Shown: positions 32,197 through 42,481, counted from the stretch's first letter. The stretch: DNA of 44,213 bases from an uncultured Alphaproteobacteria bacterium (GCA_944393715.1 CALYBB010000042.1:1-44213), one strand, 5' to 3'. Made by a program: numbers and translations. Notes: generated from the letters alone by a model not told the origin.

Positions 32197-33111
32197 ATGG
32201 TTAAAAAAGTTTTGGTTGTTGTGGGTGGCTTTTCAGCAGAGCGCGAGGTTAGTTTGTCGTCGGGGGAGAATATTGCCGCTGCGCTTAAATCAAAAGGGTA
32301 TAAGGTCGTTTTGTATGATCTGAAAGATGCGTGGGATTTTGTTGATACGTTGCGGCGCGAAAAACCGGATGTTGTGTTTAACGGTCTTTATGGTAACTGG
32401 GGCGAGGACGGAACAATTCAGGGAATGCTGGATATGTTGCAGGTGCCTTATACACATTCTGGGATGAAAGCTTCCGCGATTGGCATGGATAAGTGCTTGA
32501 CAAAATACGTCGCTCAGAAATGCGGCATCAGAGTGGCGCAAAGCCAAAAAATGACGGTGCGGGAGTTTTTTAAAAACGGGACGGTTATTCCTATGCCTTA
32601 TGTTGTTAAACCGGTGTCGGACGGTTCTTCCGTCGGGGTGTTTATTGTTCAAACTTCAGAAGATATTTTGAAAGTTAAGTATAAAAATCTGGACAGGGAA
32701 GTACTGGTCGAAAAATATATTCCGGGACATGAGTTGACGGTTATGTGCTTGGAGGACAAAGCATATGTTGTTACCGAATTGATAGCAACAGGAGATTTTT
32801 ATAATTATAAGGCAAAATATACGGGCGGGATGACACAACACATTTTGCCGGCGAAAATTCCTTATGAAGTTGCCGAAATCTGCAAGGCTTACGCCGAAAA
32901 GTTGCATCAAGTGCTGGGGTGCCGAATGGTTTCGCGGGTTGATTTTAGGTGGAACGAAAAGGATGGCGTGGTGCTGCTGGAGATTAATACCAATCCGGGG
33001 ATGACAAAGTTGTCGCTGGTGCCGGAGCAGGCTAAATATGCGGGGATTGATTATGCAACGCTTTGCGCAAAGCTGGTGGAAAATGCCAAATGCAGAAAAA
33101 TCGGCGAGTGA
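32197..33111 (+). CDS. ddl: D-alanine--D-alanine ligase
   Basis: 304 residues. ATP-grasp enzyme with VVVGGFSAEREVSLSSG at the N-terminus, GNWGEDGTIQGMLDMLQVPY, and the C-terminal EINTNPGMTKLSLVPEQA. It joins two D-Ala for the peptidoglycan stem peptide in the cytosol. The ATG at 32197 has AAAGGA 8 bases upstream. The gene is more often in the dcw cluster; here it stands alone with miaA, which overlaps its end by 22 bases. Confidence 0.95.
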   Translation: MVKKVLVVVGGFSAEREVSLSSGENIAAALKSKGYKVVLYDLKDAWDFVDTLRREKPDVVFNGLYGNWGEDGTIQGMLDMLQVPYTHSGMKASAIGMDKCLTKYVAQKCGIRVAQSQKMTVREFFKNGTVIPMPYVVKPVSDGSSVGVFIVQTSEDILKVKYKNLDREVLVEKYIPGHELTVMCLEDKAYVVTELIATGDFYNYKAKYTGGMTQHILPAKIPYEVAEICKAYAEKLHQVLGCRMVSRVDFRWNEKDGVVLLEINTNPGMTKLSLVPEQAKYAGIDYATLCAKLVENAKCRKIGE

Positions 33112-34028
33112 TTGAATCAGCGGATGTAAACAGTAGAACGGTTGTTGTCATTGCCGGCCCTACCGCCTCAGGAAAATCAGGGCTTGCGCTGGAGCTGGCC
33201 GTTGAAAATAACGGGGTTGTCATTAATGCCGATGCTATGCAGGTTTATAAAGGCGTATCGATAATTACGGCGGCACCGACGGAGGAAGACAAAAAAAAGG
33301 CCGAGCACCAACTTTATGAGATGTTTGAGCCGGAACATGCGGGATCTGTTGCCGAATGGCTGACAAGAGCGGTTGAAACTATCCGCGATGTTTGGCAGAG
33401 GGATAAGCTGCCGATCGTTGTCGGAGGGACAGGTTTTTATATTGAAAATTTGGTCGGCGGAATTTCGCCGATACCGGAGACCGGTGCGGCGGCAAAGAGA
33501 TATGTTGCTGAGATTTTGGCCGGCGGTGTGACGGCCGCTTATCATAAGCTGAAGGAATTTGATGCCGCTGGTGCAGCCATGGTCAAACCGACGGATACGA
33601 CGCGGGTGCGGCGGGCATTGGAAATTTTTATTGACACAGGGGTATCGGTTGCTGAATGGTTTCAGAAACCGTTGATAAAAGTGTTGCCAGAAATTAATTT
33701 TAAAATTGTTCCGCTGCTGCCGAATTTGAGCGACTTGGAAGAAAAGTGCGCCAAGCGTTTTGATTTAATGATGGATAGAGGGGCTTTAGAAGAAGTAAAA
33801 GCACTTGTGGCGCGCGGGGTTGGAGAAAATATGCCGGTCATGCGCGCTATCGGCGTGCCGGAATTGGCCGGATATCTTAAAGGAAAATATCCGCTTGAGG
33901 AAGCGGTTGCCGCGGCTAAGCTGCATACCCGCCAATATGCCAAACGCCAGCTGACGTGGTTTCGTAACCGGTTGAAAAAGTTGCCAGCTGAGATCATTGC
34001 CCTTGATGAGAACTTCAGAGAAAAATAA
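33090..34028 (+). CDS. miaA: tRNA dimethylallyltransferase
   Basis: 312 residues. P-loop VVIAGPTASGKSGLALELA, then INADAMQVYKGVSIITA and VVGGTGFYIENLVGG, and the C-terminal KRQLTWFRNR. It prenylates A37 of tRNAs reading UNN codons, the substrate of MiaB encoded at 18811-20142. The ATG at 33090 lies inside the end of ddl with GGTGGAAAA upstream; the longer frame from a TTG at 33063 is less likely. It is followed by a repeat-rich gap before mreB. Confidence 0.95.
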   Translation: MQKNRRVIESADVNSRTVVVIAGPTASGKSGLALELAVENNGVVINADAMQVYKGVSIITAAPTEEDKKKAEHQLYEMFEPEHAGSVAEWLTRAVETIRDVWQRDKLPIVVGGTGFYIENLVGGISPIPETGAAAKRYVAEILAGGVTAAYHKLKEFDAAGAAMVKPTDTTRVRRALEIFIDTGVSVAEWFQKPLIKVLPEINFKIVPLLPNLSDLEEKCAKRFDLMMDRGALEEVKALVARGVGENMPVMRAIGVPELAGYLKGKYPLEEAVAAAKLHTRQYAKRQLTWFRNRLKKLPAEIIALDENFREK

Positions 34029-34029
34029 T

Positions 34030-34088
34030 CTGCTTTGTCATAATGTTTTTTGTTGTTAACAAAGCAATTTGTTGTTGCAACAAAGCAG
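34030..34088. repeat. Tandem palindromic repeats upstream of mreB
   Basis: Two near-identical units lie at 34049-34066 and 34068-34087, both of form TTTGTTGTT-(x)-CAAAGCA; inside each is a perfect palindrome, TTGTTAACAA (34053-34062) and TTGTTGCAACAA (34072-34083). CTGCTTTG at 34030-34037 is also the exact complement of CAAAGCAG at 34081-34088. The set could form an operator pair or, as RNA, a hairpin ending miaA transcription. A TATAAA at 34096-34101 just downstream may be the mreB -10 box. Confidence 0.55.
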
Positions 34089-34100
34089 AGATGGTTATAA

Positions 34101-35183
<1,083 letters not shown>

Positions 35184-35206
35184 GAAATAATCTGTTAAAA
35201 ACGGGG

Positions 35207-35231
35207 AGCCTGCCTTTTGATCAAGCAGGCT
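35207..35231 (+). terminator. Hairpin between mreB and mreC, possible attenuator
   Basis: AGCCTGC at 35207-35213 pairs perfectly with GCAGGCT at 35225-35231 around an 11-base loop, and only three T residues follow. It is a weak terminator at best and may instead be a processing or stability hairpin that lets mreB be expressed above the genes after it. Confidence 0.5.
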
Positions 35232-35264
35232 TTCCGTGTAAAGGAAATTGACGGGAATTTTTTT

Positions 35265-36128
35265 ATGAAACGCCGCAGAAGTTTGTTCTTACATCTTAAT
35301 CAGCTCAGACTGCTTGCCAAAAAGTTTGCGCTGGTTATTTTGTTTTTGGCGGCATTGATTTTGATGTTGCTGAACAAAAATCATTCTTTGATTTTGGATC
35401 AAACATCGGGAGCCGTGACCAAAATTGCGGCGCCGGTGGTCGGTGTTTTGGTTGTTCCGGCCAAGCTTTTGGGACGAGGATATGATTATTTCAGCGAATT
35501 GAGCCGGATTAAAAGCGATAACCAGTCGCTGCGAGCCGAGAACAAGAAGCTGCGGCTGCTGCAAGATAAATATCGAGCATTGGAAATTGAAAATAAATTA
35601 TTGTCCGATTTATTGAATTATGTTCCACTGCCTAGTGCCGGCTTTATGTCAGCAAGAGTTGTTGCTGAGGAAAACAATGCTTTTTCTCATTCAATGGTGG
35701 CATATGTGAATGACGGCAACGCCGAAAAGGGGGATGCTGTTTTATCGGCCGGAGGTATTGTCGGACGGGTTGATAAAGTGATTGACGGTTATGCAAAAAT
35801 TATTTTGATTACCGATATTAACTCAAAAATTCCGGTTATGATTGAAAATTCGCGTGTCAGGGGGGTGTTGTCAGGCGATAATACCATGGAGCCGAAATTG
35901 ATTTTTGTGCCGCTGGATGCCAAAGTTAATATTGGTGATAAAATAGTAACTTCCGGCGTTTCCGGTGTTTTTCCGGCGGGGCTTCCGGTTGGTCAGGTCA
36001 GCGCGGTATCCAAAAGGGAAATTAAGGTAAAACCTCTTACGGCATTAGAACAGCTGGAGTATGTCAAAATAGTTAAGTATGGTTTGGGCGGTCTGATTAA
36101 TTCACAGGAAGAGAAGCGCCGTGAATGA
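35265..36128 (+). CDS. mreC: Rod-shape-determining protein MreC
   Basis: 287 residues. A short basic tail, one membrane helix (about residues 20-40), a coiled coil with ENKKLRLLQDKYRALEIENK, and the two beta domains with GGIVGRVDKVIDGYAKIILITD and VTSGVSGVFPAGLPVGQV. MreC links MreB to PBP2 in the periplasm. The ATG at 35265 has GGGA 8 bases upstream; the longer frame from a TTG at 35217 begins within the hairpin and is unlikely. The stop overlaps the mreD start by 8 bases. Confidence 0.95.
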   Translation: MKRRRSLFLHLNQLRLLAKKFALVILFLAALILMLLNKNHSLILDQTSGAVTKIAAPVVGVLVVPAKLLGRGYDYFSELSRIKSDNQSLRAENKKLRLLQDKYRALEIENKLLSDLLNYVPLPSAGFMSARVVAEENNAFSHSMVAYVNDGNAEKGDAVLSAGGIVGRVDKVIDGYAKIILITDINSKIPVMIENSRVRGVLSGDNTMEPKLIFVPLDAKVNIGDKIVTSGVSGVFPAGLPVGQVSAVSKREIKVKPLTALEQLEYVKIVKYGLGGLINSQEEKRRE

Positions 36129-36642
36129 AGATTTGAATGAAAATATTTTGTCAATTTTGCAGAAGATGCTGCCGTTGCTTTCGTCGATTGTTGTTTTGCT
36201 GTCGGCTTATATTCCGGTTGGGGTTCCGCTGTTGAACAATGTTCGGCCGGATTTTGGGTTGATCTGTGTTTATTTTTGGGTTTTGCACCGACCGGATTTG
36301 TTTAATTTGTTTTCTATTGTTTTTTTGGGAATTTTGGATATGGCGGTCAGTTCGGCGTTGCCAGGGGCGTCATTGTTTGCTTATTTGATGATGTATGTGT
36401 TAATTTATAATACCCAGCGATTTTTTAATGCTAAGCCTTTTGTGGTTATTTGGTATGGTTTCATCGCTTTGTCTTTGGTGACGTTGTTGGCTAAATGGTT
36501 GGTTGTTTCGATCTATTATAGTCGCTTTTTGCCTTTGTCGATGTTGATTCTTGGCTATTTGATAGGTGTGGCGCTTTATCCGCTTGTTTCAATGATTTTG
36601 GCTTTTATTCAAAATAAATTTATTCAGGATGAGGGGCTATGA
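36121..36642 (+). CDS. mreD: Rod-shape-determining protein MreD
   Basis: 173 residues with about five membrane segments and LLNNVRPDFGLICVYFWVLHRPDL early on, the family region. A small integral partner of MreC. It starts with GTG inside the mreC end and its stop overlaps the mrdA ATG by four bases. MreD is poorly conserved, so position in the operon carries much of the weight. Confidence 0.9.
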   Translation: MNEDLNENILSILQKMLPLLSSIVVLLSAYIPVGVPLLNNVRPDFGLICVYFWVLHRPDLFNLFSIVFLGILDMAVSSALPGASLFAYLMMYVLIYNTQRFFNAKPFVVIWYGFIALSLVTLLAKWLVVSIYYSRFLPLSMLILGYLIGVALYPLVSMILAFIQNKFIQDEGL

Positions 36643-38462
36643 ATCGCGATAATGACAAGGGAAAACTGTTGATAAGCCGTTCGTTTTTTTTGGGGGGCAT
36701 CCAGCTTTTTTTGCTGTTTTTGTTGATTTTTAGGCTTTATTATCTTCAGGTTTATCAAGCGGATAAGTATAAGACATTGGCTGATGAGAATAGGATATCG
36801 ACCCGTTTGTTGGTGCCACCGCGAGGAATTATTTATGATCGGCATCATCAGATGTTGGCCGGAAATCAACAAAATTTTCAGGCCTTAATGGTTGCAGAGC
36901 AAACGACGAATGTTGATGATACGCTGGCGGCATTTCAGAAGATTATGCCGCTGACCGAAGAAGAGGAAAAACGTATTCGTAAGGATTTGAAAAAAAATCG
37001 CAGCTTTGTGCCAATTAAGATCAAAGATAATCTCAGCTGGGAGGAAGCAGCTCATATTTTGCTGAATGCTCCGGATTTGCCTGGTGTTATTATTGACGAA
37101 GGGCTGTCCCGCTATTACCCCTATGGCGGTATGTTTTCCCATGTTATCGGCTATGTGGCGGCAGTGAGTGAAGAAGACGTTAAAGACGATCCTTTGCTTG
37201 AAGTTCCGGGATTTAAGATTGGTAAATCGGGTATTGAAAAAATCTATGAAAAAGAGCTTCGCGGCAAAGCCGGAAATCAGAAATTGGAGGTTAATGCCGT
37301 TGGGCGTATTATGAAAGAAATTGAGAGAGAAGACGGAGTCTCCGGAAAAAATATTGAGTTGAGTCTGGATGTGAGATTACAAAAAAAAGCTTATGAATTG
37401 TTAGGAGAAGAAAGCGGTGCTATTGTAATGATGAATGTTAGCACTGGCGAAATATTGGCTTTTGCATCGGCGCCGGCATTTAATCCAAATTCTTTTACCA
37501 ATGGGTTGTCAACAGAGGAATGGAACAGTCTTAACCACAATGAAAAAAAGCCTTTATTGAATAAGGCCGTCGCCGGATTGTATTCTCCGGGATCGACGTT
37601 TAAAATGGTTGTGGCTTTGGCTGCGTTGGAAGCCGGTGTTATTGATCGGAAAAGCCGTTCTTTTTGTGCCGGAAAAATGGTCTTGGGCAATCATACTTTT
37701 CATTGTTGGAAAAATATTGGACATGGCTACATTAATGTCGTTCAGGCATTGCAGCATTCATGCGATATCTTTTTTTATGAGACAGCACAAAAGCTTGGTA
37801 TTAACAGAATTGCGGCTATGGCGCGACGTTTTGGCTTTGGCGCTAAAACAGGTATTGGCATTGAGAATGAAAAAAGCGGATTGATACCGGATACAGAGTG
37901 GAAAATGGAGCGTTTTGGCGAACCATGGCAGCAGGGTGAAAGTATTATTTCAGGTATTGGGCAAGGGTATATTTTGACAACGCCTTTGCAGTTGGCGGTG
38001 ATGGTTTCAAGGATAGCAAACGGCGGTTACGAAGTGAACCCGACATTCCGAAAAGTTTCGGATGCCGGAAAACAGGCATTGAAAAGTATGGGATTGTCAT
38101 CGCAAAATATTGAGATGGTTCAGCAAGGAATGTTTGATGTGGTTAATACTCCGGGAGGAACGGCCTTGATGGCGAGATTTAATTTTGACGGGCAGCGGAT
38201 GGCCGGCAAAACCGGAACAACGCAGGTGCGCCGCATCACGATGAAAGAGCGCCAATCCGGTGTGCTTAAACAAAGCGAACTGCCATGGAAATATCGTAAT
38301 CATGCATTATTTGTCGGATATGCGCCGCAGGATAATCCGAAATATGCGGTGGCGGTATTGATTGAGCATGGCGGGTCAGGTTCTTCGGCCTCGGCGCCGC
38401 TGGGCGGGAAGATGTTGTTAGAGGCTTTAAAATTGGACGCAACAGATCAACCGGTGGATTAG
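36639..38462 (+). CDS. mrdA: Penicillin-binding protein 2, elongasome transpeptidase
   Basis: 607 residues. One N-terminal membrane helix (about 15-35), the pedestal domain with VPPRGIIYDRHHQMLAGN, then the transpeptidase domain with catalytic Ser319 in SPGSTFKM, the second motif SCD in ALQHSCDIFFY and KTGTT at 524. Cross-links peptidoglycan during elongation with RodA, the next gene, whose ATG lies 5 bases after this stop. Full length for PBP2. Confidence 0.96.
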   Translation: MNRDNDKGKLLISRSFFLGGIQLFLLFLLIFRLYYLQVYQADKYKTLADENRISTRLLVPPRGIIYDRHHQMLAGNQQNFQALMVAEQTTNVDDTLAAFQKIMPLTEEEEKRIRKDLKKNRSFVPIKIKDNLSWEEAAHILLNAPDLPGVIIDEGLSRYYPYGGMFSHVIGYVAAVSEEDVKDDPLLEVPGFKIGKSGIEKIYEKELRGKAGNQKLEVNAVGRIMKEIEREDGVSGKNIELSLDVRLQKKAYELLGEESGAIVMMNVSTGEILAFASAPAFNPNSFTNGLSTEEWNSLNHNEKKPLLNKAVAGLYSPGSTFKMVVALAALEAGVIDRKSRSFCAGKMVLGNHTFHCWKNIGHGYINVVQALQHSCDIFFYETAQKLGINRIAAMARRFGFGAKTGIGIENEKSGLIPDTEWKMERFGEPWQQGESIISGIGQGYILTTPLQLAVMVSRIANGGYEVNPTFRKVSDAGKQALKSMGLSSQNIEMVQQGMFDVVNTPGGTALMARFNFDGQRMAGKTGTTQVRRITMKERQSGVLKQSELPWKYRNHALFVGYAPQDNPKYAVAVLIEHGGSGSSASAPLGGKMLLEALKLDATDQPVD

Positions 38463-38467
38463 AGAAA

Positions 38468-39607
38468 ATGTATAAGGCGTATGAAACAGGCTTTAGAAGC
38501 CAGACATTGAGTTTTAAGGAAAAATTTTGGGGTATTAGTTTTTTCTATGTCTTGCTAATTACAATTTTGGCGGTTGTCGGGGTAGTTATGCTTTATTCGG
38601 CAGCTAACGGAAGCTGGCAGCCGTGGGCCGGCAGACAACTGATTCGGTTCGGGCTTGGTTTTGGCGTGATGCTGGTTATGGCTTTTATGGATGTGCGAAT
38701 CTTTTTGAGGTATGCTTATTTATTTTATTTTGGGGTCTTGGCGCTATTGGTTATTGTTGAGATCGGGGGGCATGTCGGCATGGGGGCTCAAAGATGGATA
38801 AATCTTGGATTTATCAGGCTTCAGCCTTCCGAGCTAATGAAAATAGCTCTGGTCTTGGCTTTGGCGCGTTATTTTAACTCGGTTTCTTTGCAGCATATTG
38901 AAAGTGTTAAGGGACTTATTTTTCCGGCAGTGTTGGTCGTGGTTCCGGTGGTGTTGGTGCTGATTCAACCGGATTTGGGAACAGCTTTGATGCTGCTGTT
39001 TAGTGCCGGTGCAATGTTTTTTGTTGTCGGAGTACAATTGTGGAAGTTTGGTGTGGTGTTGTTCAGCGGAATTTTGTGTCTGCCGGTTGCTTGGCATTTT
39101 TTGCATACTTACCAAAAAAATCGTGTTTTGACTTTCTTGGATCCTGAACGAGATCCTCTCGGGGCCGGATATCATATCATTCAATCTAAAATTGCGCTGG
39201 GATCTGGAGGTGTGTTTGGCAAAGGGTTTTTGAACGGAACTCAAAGCCATTTAAACTTTTTGCCGGAAAAGCATACGGATTTTATTTTTACGATGTTGTC
39301 AGAAGAGTTTGGCATGATCGGGGCGGTTTTGATTATATTGGTTAATTTTTTAATCATTGCGTATAGTTTTGTTTTTGCTTTGCGCAGTGCCAGTTATTTT
39401 GGCAAATTGCTGGTTATTGGTTTGGCAACCAATTATTTTTTGTATGTTATCATTAATATATCCATGGTGCTTGGTTTGTTACCGGTGGTCGGAATTCCGC
39501 TGCCGTTGATTTCGTACGGCGGTACGGTTATTCTTTCGGTTATGGCTGGATTTGGCATTATTTTGGCGGTCAATACCAATAGGAATATTAATATAGGCAA
39601 AGACTAA
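38468..39607 (+). CDS. rodA: RodA peptidoglycan glycosyltransferase (SEDS)
   Basis: 379 residues, about ten membrane segments. The SEDS family features GAQRWINLGFIRLQPSELMK, LIQPDLGTALMLLFSAGAMF, with the essential Asp of the large loop region, and NFLPEKHTDFIFTMLSEEFG are present, as is GIPLPLISYGGT. RodA polymerises lipid II with PBP2. Last gene of the rod operon; a 93-base gap follows before the EAL-like pair. Confidence 0.96.
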   Translation: MYKAYETGFRSQTLSFKEKFWGISFFYVLLITILAVVGVVMLYSAANGSWQPWAGRQLIRFGLGFGVMLVMAFMDVRIFLRYAYLFYFGVLALLVIVEIGGHVGMGAQRWINLGFIRLQPSELMKIALVLALARYFNSVSLQHIESVKGLIFPAVLVVVPVVLVLIQPDLGTALMLLFSAGAMFFVVGVQLWKFGVVLFSGILCLPVAWHFLHTYQKNRVLTFLDPERDPLGAGYHIIQSKIALGSGGVFGKGFLNGTQSHLNFLPEKHTDFIFTMLSEEFGMIGAVLIILVNFLIIAYSFVFALRSASYFGKLLVIGLATNYFLYVIINISMVLGLLPVVGIPLPLISYGGTVILSVMAGFGIILAVNTNRNINIGKD

Positions 39608-39700
39608 AAAGAGGAAAAAGGCAGATATTTGCTTGCTTTTGTCAATGAAGAAGGTTTAAAATCAGAATCAAGGCAAGCGAAAGCGAGATAATGGGGAAGA

Positions 39701-40978
39701 ATGGTCGGGTATAGCAAATTTGATACGGAAAAGTATTTTTTGGAAGTTTTGGAACGGATTTCCCGCAATAAATCCGAGTATCGGGTCTTGTATGTTAATG
39801 TTTCTAAGCTAAAGCCTAAAAACAGGCATCCTCGCTTTGTTAAGATTATTGCGCATTTGTTTGATGATTTGGTATCAATTGCCAATGGCTCGATGTTTAT
39901 TTTGACTAACGGTGATTTTGCGATTTTGGGTAAAAACATTACCGAAAAGATCGTGGCCGAAGCTGTTGATAAGTTGCGTAGAGGATTGATTACAGATCCA
40001 ATTTGGACGGCGCACAGTTCAAGTGAATTTACCCATCTTTATGAGCCGGAAGATTTTGATCTCTTGCAGGAAAAAGTTGAACAGATGATGCAAGATGATG
40101 TGCCGGTGGATTTGTTGTCGTATCGTTATCCTGTTGATGCCGGACAGATTGACGCGGTTAAGGCTCATCTTGATGAAATCAATATCGTGGATTTGGTTAA
40201 ACATCAGAGCGTTTTGAAGCTGGAAAGTGCTAATAGTTTTAAGTTGATGTTTGAAGAATTTTTTGTTGCGGTTAAGGATTTGAGCCGGCGTTTTGATGCC
40301 AATATAGATTTGATGGGAAACAAGTGGTTGTTTTTGTATCTGACGCAGACGTTGGATAAAAAAACGATGTATTCTTTTATGTTTTCGGATATTCGGAATA
40401 AGCCGGAGAAGGTCAGCCTTAATCTGAATTTGTCGACAATTTTTTTGCCGGAATTTGATGATTTTGCCAAATATTTGGCTGAAAACGGCCAGAAGATTGT
40501 GGCGGAAGTTCAGGTAATGGATATTTTGAATAATCTGCCTGCTTATTTTGATGCTAAAGAACTTTTGCGTCAGCGGGGAAATGAAATTTTGATTGATGCC
40601 GCAAATATTGAAATGCTGCAGGCCTTGAATGTTAAGAGGTTGGAGGCTGATTATATCAAAATATTCTGGCATGCGTTGATGGAAGAATATGACGGAAGCG
40701 TTGCTGAAATTAAACCGATGCTGGAAGATGTGGGAACGGACAAGTTTATTTTGGCAAAATGCTCGGATGATAAGGCTTTGCGCTGGGGTATAAAAAACGG
40801 GATTAGGGCTTTCCAAGGGCCTTATATTGATGCTTTGGAAATTGCGCTTATTCGCGCGGTGTGTCCGGATGGAAAAGTTTGTTCGGCGGCGGATTGTCTT
40901 AAACGACGCAGGCTGATTGCCGGAGGTGTGCGTAATGAGTGTCGTCATAAAGATTTTCTGGAAAAGAAACCGGAGTAG
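39701..40978 (+). CDS. Degenerate EAL-domain protein, first of a tandem pair
   Basis: 425 residues. The N-terminal 130 residues resemble a remnant GGDEF-like fold (VLYVNVSKLKPKNRHPRF, then MFILTNGDFAILGK). From about residue 180 the order of an EAL domain can be followed: NLNLST at 241-246, VAEVQVMD at 268-275, ILIDAAN at 296-302, ADYIKIFW at 316-323 and FQGPYID at 371-377, matching the positions of SVNLS, ELTES, DDFGTG, IKID and QGYLF. The EAL motif and the DDFGTG acidic pair are missing, so c-di-GMP hydrolysis is unlikely; a binding or scaffold role is inferred. Cytosolic. It lies 93 bases after rodA and 3 bases before its paralogue. Confidence 0.75.
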   Translation: MVGYSKFDTEKYFLEVLERISRNKSEYRVLYVNVSKLKPKNRHPRFVKIIAHLFDDLVSIANGSMFILTNGDFAILGKNITEKIVAEAVDKLRRGLITDPIWTAHSSSEFTHLYEPEDFDLLQEKVEQMMQDDVPVDLLSYRYPVDAGQIDAVKAHLDEINIVDLVKHQSVLKLESANSFKLMFEEFFVAVKDLSRRFDANIDLMGNKWLFLYLTQTLDKKTMYSFMFSDIRNKPEKVSLNLNLSTIFLPEFDDFAKYLAENGQKIVAEVQVMDILNNLPAYFDAKELLRQRGNEILIDAANIEMLQALNVKRLEADYIKIFWHALMEEYDGSVAEIKPMLEDVGTDKFILAKCSDDKALRWGIKNGIRAFQGPYIDALEIALIRAVCPDGKVCSAADCLKRRRLIAGGVRNECRHKDFLEKKPE

Positions 40979-40981
40979 GAA

Positions 40982-42208
40982 ATGGTTGAAAGTCAAACAC
41001 TAGACGCAAAAAAAGAAAATAGTATTTTTGACTATATTAATAAGTTTTGTCGGAATCGTTCGGATTTTAGGGCTTTATATATTAATATGGGGCGTTTGTC
41101 CGAACAGATGCGTTCGGCACAGAATAAAAAGGCGGCGGCCGAGGCTTTTTTGCCGGTCTTGCGCAAAGGGCAAAGCAAAGTTTTTGTTTTGCCAAATGAT
41201 GATATTTTGGTTATTTTTGATAAAAAACTTCAGGATGAAATTGATTCCAGTTTGGTTCGGGTTGTTTTTTTGTTTCATGATGATGAAATATTTAGAAATG
41301 ACGAAACACCGGTAGCGGCCGGATTGGTTATCTTTTATGATTTGGAGTCTGAAAGTATTGATTTTTCAAAAAAAGTAGTCATGGCTTTTCACCGTCCGGA
41401 AAAGACACCCTCTGTTCAGGAGAGCCGCCGTGCATCGTTTTTTAATACCAGCGGCAGGCATTATCGCCGAGAATTGACGACGGAAATGTTGGCGAAGGTA
41501 CAAAAGATTATTTCGGTGGCTGATTTTTCGAGCTTTATTCGGCGGCAGGCAATATGCGCCATCATTGGAAAATCGGTGCCGCAGAGAGTCTTTGAGGAGG
41601 TTTTTGTTTCAATTCCGGATATGAGGGATTCGTTGCTTCCGGAGGTCGAGATAACAGCGAATCCGTGGTTGTTTCTGGCTTTGACAGAGACATTGGACAG
41701 GCGCGTTTTGGAAATTATTTCGCGGCATGATGATGGATCGCTTACCGGAAATTTCAGTGTTAATATTAATGTGTCGACGATTTTGTCGGATGATTTTTTA
41801 AGGTTTGATGACAGTATTAACAGTTCAATGCGGCAAAGCGTTATTCTGGAGCTGCAGTTGGTTGATATTTTCAGCGACATAAGATCCTTTATTTTGGCAA
41901 AAACATTTGCTAAGGCCAGAGGATATAAAATATGTATTGATGGTATTACGGTTGATAAACTCAAATATTTGAACCGTACCAATTTGGATTGCGATTTGAT
42001 GAAAATAGTTTGGCATCCGTCGCTTGTGGAAATTCTTAATGAAGATCATCATTTTATGGATTATATGAATAAAGCCGAGCGAGCCAAAATAATCCTCTGC
42101 CGCATTGACGATGCCAATGCGGTAGAGGTTGGAAATTCGCTCGGAATCAACCTTTATCAAGGGCGCTATGTCCAGCGGCTGCTCAACGCCTCTTCATCCA
42201 ACCGCTAG
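40982..42208 (+). CDS. Degenerate EAL-domain protein, second of a tandem pair
   Basis: 408 residues, clear paralogue of the preceding gene over the C-terminal half: ANPWLFLALTETLDRRVLE matches NKWLFLYLTQTLDKKTM, and the EAL-like order is again seen in NFSVNINVST (257-266), VILELQLVDIF (287-297), YKICIDGITVDKL (315-327) and LYQGRYV near the end. As in its neighbour, the EAL triad and the DDFG acidic pair are absent. The N-terminal half has diverged more. GGAGTAGGAA precedes the ATG, which is 3 bases after the first stop. Its TAG shares bases with the stop of the small gene on the other strand. Confidence 0.75.
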   Translation: MVESQTLDAKKENSIFDYINKFCRNRSDFRALYINMGRLSEQMRSAQNKKAAAEAFLPVLRKGQSKVFVLPNDDILVIFDKKLQDEIDSSLVRVVFLFHDDEIFRNDETPVAAGLVIFYDLESESIDFSKKVVMAFHRPEKTPSVQESRRASFFNTSGRHYRRELTTEMLAKVQKIISVADFSSFIRRQAICAIIGKSVPQRVFEEVFVSIPDMRDSLLPEVEITANPWLFLALTETLDRRVLEIISRHDDGSLTGNFSVNINVSTILSDDFLRFDDSINSSMRQSVILELQLVDIFSDIRSFILAKTFAKARGYKICIDGITVDKLKYLNRTNLDCDLMKIVWHPSLVEILNEDHHFMDYMNKAERAKIILCRIDDANAVEVGNSLGINLYQGRYVQRLLNASSSNR

Positions 42209-42384
42209 CCGGCGTAGGTGCTTTTACGCAGTAGGCGGTCTTTCTGGTTAAGGTTTTCTTTTTTTATTTTTTCTATTCTGACCATATTCTTCCAGATGTA
42301 TTTTTGCTCTTCGGCAAAACATGTTTCGAGCCGGATTTGTTCGTTAAACCGGATGATTTTTTTATTTTGGTCCGAATATTTCAT
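42205..42384 (-). CDS. Small basic protein of unknown function
   Basis: 59 residues from the ATG at 42384, which has AGGAGG upstream at a slightly long 10-11 bases; a longer frame to 42474 has no ribosome site. The protein is helical, rich in Lys, Arg and Glu, with no membrane segment. Not recognised. Its stop and that of the EAL-like gene share the bases CTAG. Confidence 0.55.
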   Translation of the reverse strand: MKYSDQNKKIIRFNEQIRLETCFAEEQKYIWKNMVRIEKIKKENLNQKDRLLRKSTYAG

Positions 42385-42481
42385 TAATGTAAATCCTCCT
42401 CTAGGGTTATATTGGTGGACTACGGAGATATATTCTATCATAAAATTGTTTAAAAATCCAGCAAAAAGAATCAATTATGTC

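Noticed and set aside
40019..40996. 325-codon minus-strand frame opposite the first EAL-like gene
   Set aside because: It mirrors the codon pattern of the plus-strand gene, which has clear family features and a paralogue.
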